Shown: positions 44,231-53,493, counted from the stretch's first letter. The stretch: DNA of 64,000 nt from Flavobacterium ustbae (GCF_003946915.1 NZ_RPOC01000007.1:1-64000), one strand, 5' to 3'. The notes: a model not told the origin generated them from the sequence alone. Program-made: numbers and translations.

Positions 44231-44400
44231 TTATCAACAGTTTTAAAACTTCAAAAAAGAGCACTGAAAGAATTTTTATCAACAGCTCGCGAGCATTTTG
44301 TAATTCGCAATGAACTAGCATTTTCTATATAATCCTTGTGAAGTTATCAACATCAAAAAAGCATTGATTTTAGAACAGATTCGAAAGTAAGTTATCAACA
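44231..44400. promoter_or_regulatory. Four direct TTATCAACA repeats (DnaA-box-like)
   Basis: Identical 9-mers at 44231-44239, 44276-44284, 44344-44352 and 44392-44400, all in the same orientation. Each differs in one base from the classical DnaA box TTATCCACA. They lie in an 813-nt AT-rich divergent intergenic stretch (44089-44901) between nrdB and the ankyrin gene. DnaA control of nrd or a replication origin are both possible. Confidence 0.55.
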
Positions 44401-44793
44401 ACCCATTTTTTAAAGTCGAATTTTCGAGAGAAAAAAAACGTCGAATTATTAATAACGATTCTAAATAGAATTTTAATCCCTTTTTAAAATCCTTTATAAC
44501 ACATTTTATTACAACCAATTACAGTAAATCGAATAAAACTCAAAATAATTGATTTTAATAAACTAATGATTTAAATCAACTTTAACAGTTAAAATTCGAC
44601 GAAGGTAATTTTTTATCTAGAAACCTCTCAAAAGTTATTTTTTTAGTGCCACTTTAATTCAATATCTATATTATCGAACAAACAGGATTTAAAAATATTT
44701 TAGACAACATTACAGAAAGATTAAAATGAACTTAGCTGATTCTTAAAAATTAGTAAATATCAATCAAAAAAGGCTTTTTACTTCAAATTGTTG

Positions 44794-44823
44794 TTGGTTT
44801 AAAAATATTAATCTTTACATTTG
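44794..44823 (+). promoter_or_regulatory. Promoter TTG-N19-TACATTTG of the ankyrin/DUF2271/PepSY operon
   Basis: TTG (44794-44796; another at 44791) and an exact TACATTTG (44816-44823) with optimal spacing. The start is expected near 44826, giving a leader of about 76 nt. Confidence 0.7.
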
Positions 44824-44827
44824 CTTT

Positions 44828-44846
44828 ATTTTTATTTATTCTAAAT
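44828..44846. promoter_or_regulatory. Candidate Fur-type box 3 (16/19)
   Basis: ATTTTTATTTATTCTAAAT starts just after the predicted transcription start, with an intact right half-site TTCTAAAT. It is related to the boxes at 24065 and 51004. Confidence 0.4.
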
Positions 44847-44901
44847 AGATAAAGAAATTCCAAAAACATATTATTCTAACAACTATAAATTACATTTCGA
44901 T

Positions 44902-46392
44902 ATGAAAAAGAATCTACTTGTTTCTTTTGCATTCGCAACAACATTATTTGTGAGCGCGCAGCAAAAAAATACGCTTTTAGATGCTGCTTACTGGAAAACT
45001 TCTCCAAGTACAGAAAATGTGAAAGCTGAAATCGCAAAAGGAAACAATCCAGCAGAAGCCAATGTAAATGCTTTTGATGTTACAACTTTAGCAATCAACA
45101 ATGATGCTCCAGTAGAAACAATCAAATTTTTAATCGATCAGCCTGGAAATTCAATTACAAAATTAACGCACGATAACCGTATTTACCTGCACTGGGCGGC
45201 TTACAAAGGCAATACAGCACTAGTGCAATATTTAATTGCTAAAGGTTCTGACGTAAATTTTGAAGATAGCCACGGAACTGCTCCAGCAGATTTTGCCGCT
45301 TCAAACGGACAATCTAATCCAGAAATGTATGAGGCATTTTTTAAGGCAGGAATTAATCCGACCAAAAAATATGCAAACGGTGCTAATCTTTTGCTCTTGG
45401 CTATTCCGTCAGATAAAGATTTAAAAGCTGCCGACTATTTTTCTACTAAAGGAATGTCTATTAGAGATGTTGATAATGATGGAAATACTGCTTTTACGTA
45501 TGCCGCAAGATCTGGAAATATTGCGCTATTGAAGAAACTTTTAGAAAAAGGAATTAAACCAACGGATAATGCACTTTTGGTTGCAGCACAAGGAAGCCGA
45601 AGAGAAACCAATACGCTTGAAACGTATAAATACTTGGTTGAAGAAGTAAAAATTAAAGCAACAGCTCAAAACAAAGCAGGACAAAATGTATTGCACATTT
45701 TGGCTGGAAAACCCAATCAGACCGATATTATTAAATATTTTTTAGACAAAGGTGTTGATGTAAACAAAGCTGATAAAGAAGGAAATACGCCTGTTATGGC
45801 TGCAGCTTCGGCAAGAGAAATTGCTGTATTAGAGCTTTTTCTTCCGAAAGCAAAAAACGTAAATGCACAGAATGTAAAAGGAGAATCGGCTTTAACAAAA
45901 GCAGTACAATATGGAACTCCAGAAGCGGTAAATTTACTTTTGGCTAAAGGTGCCGATGTTAATGTTAAAGATAAAGACGGAAATAATTTGGGTGTTTATT
46001 TAGTACAATCTTATCGTCCTGCTGGAAAAGAAAAAACAGCTACAGATCCTTTTGATGTAAAGGCAAAACTGCTTCAAGACAAAGGATTAAACCTAGCTGC
46101 TCCTCAAAAAGACGGAAATACTTTGTATCATGTAGCGATTACGAAAAATGATGTCGATCTTCTTAAAAAAATCACTGATTTAAAAGTTGACATTAATGCT
46201 AAAAATAAAGATGGCTTAACCGCTTTGCACAGAGCGGCAATGACTTCTAAAGATGATGCTATTTTAAAATATCTAGTTTCTGCTGGGGCGAAAAAAGACA
46301 TCAGCACAGAATTTGACGAAACGGCTTACGCTTTAGCTAAAGAAAATGACTTACTCACTAAAAACAACGTTTCTGTTGAATTTTTAAAATAA
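44902..46392 (+). CDS. Exported ankyrin-repeat protein
   Basis: 496 aa. The signal peptide (MKKNLLVSFAFATTLFVSAQ) is followed by about 11-12 ankyrin repeats of 33 residues (for example GNTPVMAAASAREIAVLELFL, GLTALHRAAMTSKDDAILKYL). No lipobox or T9SS domain is seen, so the protein is probably periplasmic. Ankyrin repeats bind partner proteins. It is the first gene of the likely operon that continues to the DUF2271 and PepSY-reductase genes, so it may scaffold or protect components of that iron system. Confidence 0.85.
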   Translation: MKKNLLVSFAFATTLFVSAQQKNTLLDAAYWKTSPSTENVKAEIAKGNNPAEANVNAFDVTTLAINNDAPVETIKFLIDQPGNSITKLTHDNRIYLHWAAYKGNTALVQYLIAKGSDVNFEDSHGTAPADFAASNGQSNPEMYEAFFKAGINPTKKYANGANLLLLAIPSDKDLKAADYFSTKGMSIRDVDNDGNTAFTYAARSGNIALLKKLLEKGIKPTDNALLVAAQGSRRETNTLETYKYLVEEVKIKATAQNKAGQNVLHILAGKPNQTDIIKYFLDKGVDVNKADKEGNTPVMAAASAREIAVLELFLPKAKNVNAQNVKGESALTKAVQYGTPEAVNLLLAKGADVNVKDKDGNNLGVYLVQSYRPAGKEKTATDPFDVKAKLLQDKGLNLAAPQKDGNTLYHVAITKNDVDLLKKITDLKVDINAKNKDGLTALHRAAMTSKDDAILKYLVSAGAKKDISTEFDETAYALAKENDLLTKNNVSVEFLK

Positions 46393-46418
46393 AACAATTA
46401 GATAATAATCAATATTTG

Positions 46419-46465
46419 AAATTCCAAATTCCAAACTCTATTTTTGGGATTTGGAATTTGAATTT
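46419..46465. repeat. Hairpin repeat between ankyrin and DUF2271 genes
   Basis: AAATTCCAAATTCCAAA pairs with TTTGGAATTTGAATTT except for one extra C, around a 14-nt loop. It is not followed by a T run, so it may shape mRNA ends or stability within the operon instead of acting as a terminator. Confidence 0.7.
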
Positions 46466-46501
46466 TAGAATTTAAATTACCAATCAATACATACAATTTT
46501 T

Positions 46502-46984
46502 ATGAAATCAATATTAAAAATGGCTCTTGCGGGCGCTTTTATTTTTTTAGCATCTTTTCAATCTCAGGCACAATCAAGCAAATACAAGATTATGCTGCAG
46601 ATGAATAATTATATGGGAGAAGGTGCTTATATCGTTGTTTCTCTGATTAATGCAAGCGGTGAATACGAAAAAACGCTTTATGTAATGGGCGATGACAAAA
46701 AATGGTACAAATCATTGAAAGAATGGAATAAATTTCACACGCTAAAAAATGATGACATCAGTGCTAAAACTGGTGCTTCTGTAACGGGCGGTGACCGTAG
46801 CGTGACTACCATCGAAATCGAAAATTCTAAAATTAATAAAGGATACAAATTACGTTTTGAAACTGCTGTTGAAGATCAGAAATACTATGTCAGCGATCTT
46901 GAAATTCCGCTTTCAACTGACGGTCTTGCTGATAAAACAGATGGCAAAGGCTACATCAAATACGTAAGATTAAGCAAAATATAA
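46502..46984 (+). CDS. DUF2271 domain periplasmic protein
   Basis: 160 aa. A signal peptide (about 1-24) precedes one DUF2271 domain: KIMLQMNNYMGEGAYIVVSLINASGEYEKTLYVMGDDKKWYKSLKEWNKF ends its first half, and the rest has an RSVTTIEIE strand. DUF2271 proteins repeatedly occur next to PepSY and ApbE genes in bacteria and are presumed periplasmic partners of flavin-dependent iron reduction. Here it sits between the ankyrin gene and the PepSY-reductase (27 nt gap), which fits this link. Biochemical function is not known. Confidence 0.8.
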   Translation: MKSILKMALAGAFIFLASFQSQAQSSKYKIMLQMNNYMGEGAYIVVSLINASGEYEKTLYVMGDDKKWYKSLKEWNKFHTLKNDDISAKTGASVTGGDRSVTTIEIENSKINKGYKLRFETAVEDQKYYVSDLEIPLSTDGLADKTDGKGYIKYVRLSKI

Positions 46985-47011
46985 TACGATTACATTTCTA
47001 GAATACACTCA

Positions 47012-49195
47012 ATGACTCTTTCTTTTTGGCGTTACGCACACTTGGCTTTGGCCTTATTTTCTTCTATTTTTTTGCTTTTGGCTTCGGTAACTGGAATCAT
47101 TCTGGCCGTCGATGCGGTTCAGGAAAAAACGCTTCCGTATAAAGCTGAAAATTTTAATAAAATAACTTTGGGCGAAACGCTACCCGTTTTAAAGAAAGAA
47201 TATTCAGAAATTACAGAATTAAGTGTAGATTACAATCAGTTTGTAACGCTTCAAGCCATTGATGCAGACGGAAATGACGTTAGCGCCTACATTGATCCAA
47301 AAACTGGAAAGGCACTAGGAACTCCTGCAAAGAAAAGCGAATTCATAAATTGGATTACGAGTCTACACCGTTCGCTGTTTCTTCATGAAGCAGGACGTTT
47401 TTTTGTAGGTGTAATTTCTTTTTGCTTATTATTAATAGCAATTTCGGGTTTCGTTCTGGTTTTAAAAAGACAGCGCGGCATCCGAAATTTCTTTTCTAAA
47501 ATAATCAAAGAATATTTTGCACAATATTATCATGTGCTTTTAGGAAGATTGGCTTTAATTCCTATATTAATTATTGCCCTTACGGGGACTTATTTATCGC
47601 TAGAAAGATTTAACTTTTTTATGGGCAAAGAAAAAGTAAAACCTGTAAAAACAGAGCTTTCAGACAAAGTCAAAACAACTTCAATATTCAATACCACTTT
47701 ATTATCTAATGTAAAAAAGATCGAATTCCCTTTTACGGATGATCCAGAAGAATATTATATTATTGAATTGAAAGACCGAGAAGTTGAAGTAAATCAGGTC
47801 ACAGGAACTGTAATTTCTGAAAAGCTTTCTCCAATGACGGCACAATTTGCAGCATTAAGTCTAGATCTTCATACAGGAAGAATCAACAGAATCTGGGCGG
47901 TAATTTTAGCTATTGCCTGCCTTAATATTTTATTCTTTATTTATTCTGGTTTTGCGATTACGCTGAAAAGAAGATCAAGCCGAATTAAGAATAAATTTAA
48001 AGCAAGCGAAAGTACATTTATCCTTTTGGTCGGTTCAGAAAACGGAAGCACATTCCGATTTGCAAATTCCATTCAGAAACAATTAATTAATCACGGACAA
48101 AAAGTTTTTGTCAGCGAATTGAATAAGTTTTCTGTTTATCCGAAAGCCGAGCATATTATTGTTTTTACATCAACTCATGGCTTGGGAGATGCTCCTTCTA
48201 ACGGAAGGCAATTCAAAACTCTTTTAGAAAAACAGAATCAAGAGCAAAATATTAATTTTTCTGTTGTAGGTTTTGGTTCTAAATCATATCCTGATTTTTG
48301 CCAATTTGCTATTGAAATTGATCAGCTTTTAGGAAAACAAAAATGGGCAGAACGTTATTTGAAATTACAGACTGTAAATGATAAATCGGCGGTGGAATTT
48401 GTAGAATGGGTAAAATTATGGAGCGAAAAAACGGGAATTCCGCTAGCAACAACTCCTTCTTTATACAATCATGTTCCGAAAGGATTGCAAAAATTAATGG
48501 TTTTAGACAAAACACCAATTTCTGAAACCGAACATACTTTTATTCTGACTTTGAGAGCTAATGCGAGAGCTAAATTTAGTTCTGGCGATCTATTAGCCAT
48601 CTATCCTGCCAACGATTCTAGAGAACGCCTCTACTCGATCGGAAATCATTCTGGAAATATCCAATTAGTTGTAAAACTGCATCCAAACGGATTGGGTTCT
48701 GGTTTCTTGAATGCTTTGGAACCTGGAAATGTGATAAAAGCACAAATTGTTAAAAATACTGCTTTTCATCTTCCAAAGAAAGCTCCTAGAGTGGCTTTCA
48801 TTTCAAACGGAACGGGTATTGCGCCTTTCTTAGGAATGATTGAACAGAATAAAACGAAACAAGAGCTTCACTTGTACAGCGGTTTTAGAATGGAAACGCC
48901 AACTTTAATGGCTTATAAAAAGTTCGCTGGAATCATGATTCAGAAGGAACATTTGGACAATTTTCATGTTGCCTTATCGCGTGAAGCGGAGCATATTTAT
49001 GTGATGGATTTAATTAAAAGAGATGCTTCTTTTTTTGTGACTTTATTGAAAAAAGACGGCGTCATTATGATCTGCGGTTCGCTTGCCATGCAGAAAGATG
49101 TTGAAGCTATTTTAAGCGAATTGTGCGAAACAAAAGGATTAAAAACACTCGAAGAATATAAAGCTAATAAGCAGTTTTTGACAGATTGCTATTAA
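47012..49195 (+). CDS. PepSY-TM / flavodoxin / FAD-NADPH reductase fusion
   Basis: 727 aa. The N-terminal PepSY-associated membrane part has helices at about 10-33, 130-151, 180-197 and 293-317 with membrane-edge histidines (H10, H119, H125, H174, H287) that could bind heme. A cytosolic flavodoxin domain (about 336-475; GSENGSTFRFA, FTSTHGLGDAPSN) and a ferredoxin-NADP reductase-like region follow (FAD motif RERLYSIGN 537-545; NAD(P) motif SNGTGIAPFLGM). This is a sulfite-reductase-alpha-like electron chain on one polypeptide. It should move electrons from NADPH through FAD and FMN to periplasmic PepSY/heme sites, for example to reduce ferric siderophores. Confidence 0.85.
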   Translation: MTLSFWRYAHLALALFSSIFLLLASVTGIILAVDAVQEKTLPYKAENFNKITLGETLPVLKKEYSEITELSVDYNQFVTLQAIDADGNDVSAYIDPKTGKALGTPAKKSEFINWITSLHRSLFLHEAGRFFVGVISFCLLLIAISGFVLVLKRQRGIRNFFSKIIKEYFAQYYHVLLGRLALIPILIIALTGTYLSLERFNFFMGKEKVKPVKTELSDKVKTTSIFNTTLLSNVKKIEFPFTDDPEEYYIIELKDREVEVNQVTGTVISEKLSPMTAQFAALSLDLHTGRINRIWAVILAIACLNILFFIYSGFAITLKRRSSRIKNKFKASESTFILLVGSENGSTFRFANSIQKQLINHGQKVFVSELNKFSVYPKAEHIIVFTSTHGLGDAPSNGRQFKTLLEKQNQEQNINFSVVGFGSKSYPDFCQFAIEIDQLLGKQKWAERYLKLQTVNDKSAVEFVEWVKLWSEKTGIPLATTPSLYNHVPKGLQKLMVLDKTPISETEHTFILTLRANARAKFSSGDLLAIYPANDSRERLYSIGNHSGNIQLVVKLHPNGLGSGFLNALEPGNVIKAQIVKNTAFHLPKKAPRVAFISNGTGIAPFLGMIEQNKTKQELHLYSGFRMETPTLMAYKKFAGIMIQKEHLDNFHVALSREAEHIYVMDLIKRDASFFVTLLKKDGVIMICGSLAMQKDVEAILSELCETKGLKTLEEYKANKQFLTDCY

Positions 49196-49214
49196 GCTGA
49201 TTGTAATAAATTAT

Positions 49215-49428
49215 ACGCGGATGACACCGATTCGCTATCGCGAAGACACAGATAAAACGGATTTTTTTGTTTCACGCAGATTTAAAAAGATTTTAGCAGA
49301 AAGCGCAGATTTATTCTTTTAAATCATTTTAATTAAATAAAAAAATCTATTAAATCTGCTTAAATCATTAAAAATCTGAGTGAAACAAAAAATCTACTCA
49401 ATCCGTATCTTTACGAAGTAAACCCGAT
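49215..49428. repeat. Palindromic repeat element, copy 1
   Basis: An imperfect palindrome sharing a 32-nt identical core (49254-49285) with copy 2 at 59113-59144. The flanks match as well: GATTCGCT-x-TCGCGAAGAC on one side and CTTTACGAAGTAAA on the other. It fills the gap between the PepSY-reductase gene and apbE. It has no coding capacity. Confidence 0.8.
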
Positions 49429-49454
49429 ACATATGTATTTCCTATCAATTTTCT

Positions 49455-50444
49455 ATGCATAAAATATCACATAAATTCTTGCTTCTATATACAATTATTT
49501 GTTGCTTTTCAGCACATTCACAAGTATTACGAAAAAGAACAACGCTTCTTATGGGCGGACGTTTTGATATTAGCATTGTTGACAAAGACTCTCTTTCGGC
49601 TGAGCAGAATATCGATATTGTAATTGGTGAAATTACCCGAATTGAAAACTTAATCTCCGATTGGAAAACCGATTCTCAAGTTTCTGAAGTCAATCAGAAT
49701 GCGGGAATTAAACCGATAAAAGTAGATCGTGAAGTTTTTGAATTGACGCAAAGAGCTATCAAATTTTCTGAAATAACAAATGGTGGGTTTGATATTAGTT
49801 TTGCTGCCTTAGATCGCATTTGGAAATTTGACGGTTCAATGACCGAAATGCCTTCGGCGGAAGCCATAAAAAAATCGGTAGAAAAAGTGGGGTATAAAAA
49901 CATCATTTTAGACAGCATTCAATCGACCATTTTCTTGAAATTAAAAGGAATGAAAATTGGTTTTGGCGCTTTAGGCGAAGGTTATGCAACCGATAAATGT
50001 CGAGCCATGATGATTGCAAAAGGTGTTCAAGCGGGAATTATAAACGGTTCTGGTGACATGAGCACGTGGGGAAAACAGCCCAACGGAAAAGATTGGAAAA
50101 TTGGAATTACGAATCCGTTTAAACCGGAAAAAATTTTAGCTGCGGTTCCGTTGAAAGAAGGAGCTGTTACAACTTCTGGCAATTATGAAAAGTTTGTGGT
50201 TTTTAACGGAAAACGTTATTCGCATATTATAAATCCTGCAACTGGTTATCCTGCAACTGGTTTGTGCAGTGTTACTGTTTTTGGCCCAAATGCCGAAACC
50301 GCAAACGGATTAAGCACTTCTATGATGGTTTTAGGCCAAAAAGAAGGATTGCTTTTACTTCAAAAATTTCCCGATTATAGCTGTGTAATGATTACCAATA
50401 AAGGGAAAGTTATTAAATCTAAGAATTTTGCTTATAAATTGTAA
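49455..50444 (+). CDS. apbE: FAD:protein FMN transferase (ApbE family)
   Basis: 329 aa. A signal peptide (about 1-22) marks a periplasmic enzyme. ApbE landmarks are MGGRFDIS, NGGFDISF, GALGEGYATDK, AGIINGSGDM (the NxG/GD loop), TSGNYEKF and SHIINPATGYP. In the metal-binding motif usually written ADALST, the sequence reads ANGLST, with Asn284 where many homologues have Asp. The enzyme should attach FMN covalently to a Thr of a partner. It follows the PepSY-reductase on the same strand after a repeat element, so a partner in that iron system is inferred. Confidence 0.9.
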   Translation: MHKISHKFLLLYTIICCFSAHSQVLRKRTTLLMGGRFDISIVDKDSLSAEQNIDIVIGEITRIENLISDWKTDSQVSEVNQNAGIKPIKVDREVFELTQRAIKFSEITNGGFDISFAALDRIWKFDGSMTEMPSAEAIKKSVEKVGYKNIILDSIQSTIFLKLKGMKIGFGALGEGYATDKCRAMMIAKGVQAGIINGSGDMSTWGKQPNGKDWKIGITNPFKPEKILAAVPLKEGAVTTSGNYEKFVVFNGKRYSHIINPATGYPATGLCSVTVFGPNAETANGLSTSMMVLGQKEGLLLLQKFPDYSCVMITNKGKVIKSKNFAYKL

Positions 50445-50495
50445 TGATTTAACCGCAAAGCACAGAAAGAATTTTCTATCCAATTGAAAAGAAAT

Positions 50496-50858
50496 AATCT
50501 CGCAAAGTCGCTAAGACGCTAAGTTTTTTAAATTTTAATAGATTTACAACTTTACAAAAAAATCCACATTAGATTTTCAAATATAGCCCAAGGTTTCAAC
50601 CTTGTGTACACAATAAATAACGAATATATTATCATATTTATCTCAACGTTGAAACTTTGAGGAATTTTATTATAATGCGTACGTTAATTCGTTGGGTACC
50701 CAAGGTTGAAACCTTGGGCTATGTTACATGCATCGTAATTGGCAATGATTTTTTGCCTAGTTTGGCTAAAGCCTTTTTCATTTTTCCTTAAGATAACGTC
50801 CAGCTAAAGCTTGAGGCAACTCATTATAAAATTTGCGCCTCCGCGACTTTGCGAGATT
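50496..50858. repeat. Nested palindromic repeat region
   Basis: A perfect outer 16-bp inverted repeat (AATCTCGCAAAGTCGC at 50496-50511 and its complement at 50843-50858) encloses a perfect inner 22-bp inverted repeat (50583-50604 with 50701-50722, built on CCCAAGGTTTCAACC). A TTGGCTAAAGCC-type word also lies inside. The layout suggests one miniature element inserted into another. No gene is seen in the 50445-51061 gap. Confidence 0.85.
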
Positions 50859-51003
50859 AAAATATTTGCTTTGCGAGTATCCGACTTAGCTCTTTGCTGT
50901 TAAAACTATAAGTTATCTTATATGACTTAGATAGTTTCAAAAAATTAACATTAAAACAACATTAGAATCAACAACACAATTCTAATAATCTTCTAATATG
51001 TTT

Positions 51004-51022
51004 ATTTAGATTAAATTTAAAT
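51004..51022. promoter_or_regulatory. Candidate Fur-type box 2 (17/19)
   Basis: ATTTAGATTAAATTTAAAT lies at about -36 to -18 of the TonB receptor promoter. A 14-nt stretch (TTTATTTAGATTAA, 51001-51014) is identical to 24062-24075 at the other siderophore receptor gene. Confidence 0.45.
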
Positions 51023-51029
51023 TATCACA

Positions 51030-51037
51030 TAAGTTTG
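51030..51037 (+). promoter_or_regulatory. -7 element TAAGTTTG of the second TonB receptor gene
   Basis: An exact TAnnTTTG. Its TTG is the apparent alternative start at 51035, so the ATG at 51062 is the real start, with a 20-nt leader. Confidence 0.5.
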
Positions 51038-51061
51038 CAGCACTTTTATTCGCAGACTATA

Positions 51062-53455
51062 ATGAGATTAATTCTACTTCTATTTTTTATTACGATTACA
51101 AGCTGGTCACAAACCGGAACTATTTCGGGAAAAGTTTCTTACAGCCAAAACGAATTGGCTTATGGATCAACAGTTTCCATCAGAGGAACTCAAAAATACG
51201 CGATTGTTGACGACAGTGGGCGTTTTGAAATAAAAGGCGTTAAATACGGAGAATACATTTTGGAAACGTCTTCTATGGAAGCGCAAAAGAAAACGACTAA
51301 AGTTACTCTTAACAAAGCAAACTTAGAGATTTCTATTTTACTTCAACGAAACGATGCCAAATCATTAAATGAGGTTTTGGTGCAGAAAAAGACATTTAAA
51401 AAAGAAATTATTGAGCAGGGATTTGCCGTGAACGTTATTGAAACAGAGGAAGCTGCAAAGAGAAATCTTCAAACTAATGATTTACTGGATCGCTCCGGCG
51501 GTGTTCGTGTAAGACAAAATGGAGGATTGGGATCTAGTGTTGTTTATAATATTAACGGAATGTCTGGAGCTGCGATTAAAATTTTTATAGATGGTGTTCC
51601 TATTCAAACTTATGGTAGTTCTTTTAGTTTAAATAGTATCCCACCTGCTTTAATTGAGCGAATCGAGGTTTTTAAAGGTGTCGTTCCTGCTTATTTGTCA
51701 GATGATTCACTTGGAGGTGCTATTAACGTGGTACTGAAAAAAGGAGCCAGAAATACTTTGAATGCTTCTGTTTCTTATGGTTCTTTTAATACCATTCAGT
51801 CAAATATCAGTACTTCTTACAGAAATGAAAAAGGCTTTACAGTAAAGGCAAACGCTTTTCAGAATTATTCGGATAATGATTATGAAGTTTGGGGACGATG
51901 GGTTTATAACATTGCACCAAACGGACGCTACGAATACATTCGTGCCAAAAGATTCGAGAGCATGTATCGCTCTATCGGAGGAAGATTTGAAGCAGGTTAC
52001 ACCAATGTGGACTGGGCAGATACTTTTTTAATCAGTTATAATGGTTCGCAGGATTATAGTCAGATTCAGCATGGACAGTATATGACCAAACCGTATAAAG
52101 GACGTTTTAGTGAAGCCGCAGCTAATGTTTACAGTCTGAACTACAACAAGAAAGATTTCCTGATTAAGAAATTGGATCTTTCTGTAATTGCAACATACAG
52201 TCATAGAAATGACGTAATCAATGATACCGTAAAATGGAACTACAACTGGAATGGCGAAAAAGCTTTAGGATTATACGGAGATCCTGTTAAGACTATTGGT
52301 GGCGCTCAGCAAGGTGCGCCAACGGTGAATCATTTAACTTCTAATATTTTTAATACTAGAGCAGGATTAAGTTATTCGCTTTCTGATAATCATAAAATTA
52401 TGGTGAATAGTATGACGTATGCCATTATCCGAAATGAAAGAGATGAAATGAAATCTGAACTGGAAAGAAATTTTGATGTAAGACGTAATTTAAATAAAGT
52501 AGTTTCTTCTCTGGCTTATGAAATGAAAGCTTTTGAATCTCGTTTGCATGCTAATATTTTCTTCAAAAATTATTCTTTAAAAACCAATCAGCGTGAACCT
52601 TTGATTGAAAACGTTGGCGGTCAGGCTACTATTAAAGAAGTTTTAAGTTCGGTAACTACAAACGATAACGGCTACGGATTTGCAACTTCGTACTTTGTTG
52701 TGCCAAAAGCAATGTTAATGGTTTCGGCAGAAAAAGCAATCAGGCTTCCGTCTGAGAATGAAATCTTCGGTTTTCCCGGGGAAAATATAATCGGGAACAG
52801 CAGCTTAAAACCTGAATATAGCAACAATATAAATGCAGGATTTAGATTTGGACCTTACATTATGCAAAAGCATAAATTGACTATTTCCGGAAATGGTTTT
52901 TGGAGAAATACTAAAGATAAAATTGTTCGTCAGATTAGTGATCGTATAAATGAAGCTGTTCAGTCTTCGCCATTTATCAATTTAGGAAGTGCACAATCTG
53001 TTGGTTTTGAAGCTTCTTTTCAATATTCATATAACGAAAGATTTTTTGCAGGAATGAATATTTCAAAGTTTAATACGCTTTTTAAAGATCAATACGATAA
53101 AAACGGAAACACGCTTCCGTATTTCAATCAGCAATTGCCAAACGAGCCCTATTTCACCATTAATGGAAATATGCAGTATAATTTAAAGAATGTAATTCAA
53201 AATAAGTCAGAACTTAATTTGTATTACAACTGCAATTATGTAACGCCATTTTATACTTCGTGGCTAGAAATTGACAGAACAACAGCGCAATTTCCGCAGG
53301 ATTTGGGACTGAGTTATGTTTTTCCGGACAAAAAATTCATTGTCAGTTTTGATGCCCGAAATATTCTCGACGAGGAGGTTTACGACAATTTTGCCGCTCA
53401 AAAACCCGGAAGAGCTTTTTATTTAAAATTAAACTATACACTTAATAAATTTTAA
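51062..53455 (+). CDS. TonB-dependent receptor (XusA-like)
   Basis: 797 aa from the ATG at 51062 (MRLILLLFFITITSWSQ signal). A carboxypeptidase-regulatory-like domain (about 18-95) precedes a plug (SLNEVLVQKKTFKKEIIEQGF ... AAIKIFIDGVPIQTYGSSF ... LSDDSLGGAINVVLKKG) and a beta-barrel ending in Phe. The gene lies upstream of a DUF4374 lipoprotein by 38 nt. That pairing matches XusA-XusB of Bacteroides thetaiotaomicron, which captures enterobactin-type xenosiderophores. The substrate is therefore inferred to be a foreign ferric siderophore. Confidence 0.85.
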   Translation: MRLILLLFFITITSWSQTGTISGKVSYSQNELAYGSTVSIRGTQKYAIVDDSGRFEIKGVKYGEYILETSSMEAQKKTTKVTLNKANLEISILLQRNDAKSLNEVLVQKKTFKKEIIEQGFAVNVIETEEAAKRNLQTNDLLDRSGGVRVRQNGGLGSSVVYNINGMSGAAIKIFIDGVPIQTYGSSFSLNSIPPALIERIEVFKGVVPAYLSDDSLGGAINVVLKKGARNTLNASVSYGSFNTIQSNISTSYRNEKGFTVKANAFQNYSDNDYEVWGRWVYNIAPNGRYEYIRAKRFESMYRSIGGRFEAGYTNVDWADTFLISYNGSQDYSQIQHGQYMTKPYKGRFSEAAANVYSLNYNKKDFLIKKLDLSVIATYSHRNDVINDTVKWNYNWNGEKALGLYGDPVKTIGGAQQGAPTVNHLTSNIFNTRAGLSYSLSDNHKIMVNSMTYAIIRNERDEMKSELERNFDVRRNLNKVVSSLAYEMKAFESRLHANIFFKNYSLKTNQREPLIENVGGQATIKEVLSSVTTNDNGYGFATSYFVVPKAMLMVSAEKAIRLPSENEIFGFPGENIIGNSSLKPEYSNNINAGFRFGPYIMQKHKLTISGNGFWRNTKDKIVRQISDRINEAVQSSPFINLGSAQSVGFEASFQYSYNERFFAGMNISKFNTLFKDQYDKNGNTLPYFNQQLPNEPYFTINGNMQYNLKNVIQNKSELNLYYNCNYVTPFYTSWLEIDRTTAQFPQDLGLSYVFPDKKFIVSFDARNILDEEVYDNFAAQKPGRAFYLKLNYTLNKF

Positions 53456-53493
53456 TCAATTCAATAAATAACTAATTTTTTAAATCAGATACA

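Noticed and set aside
44315..44518. 67-aa minus-strand frame upstream of nrdB
   Set aside because: It is a chance frame spanning the TTATCAACA repeats, with no ribosome-binding context or recognisable product.
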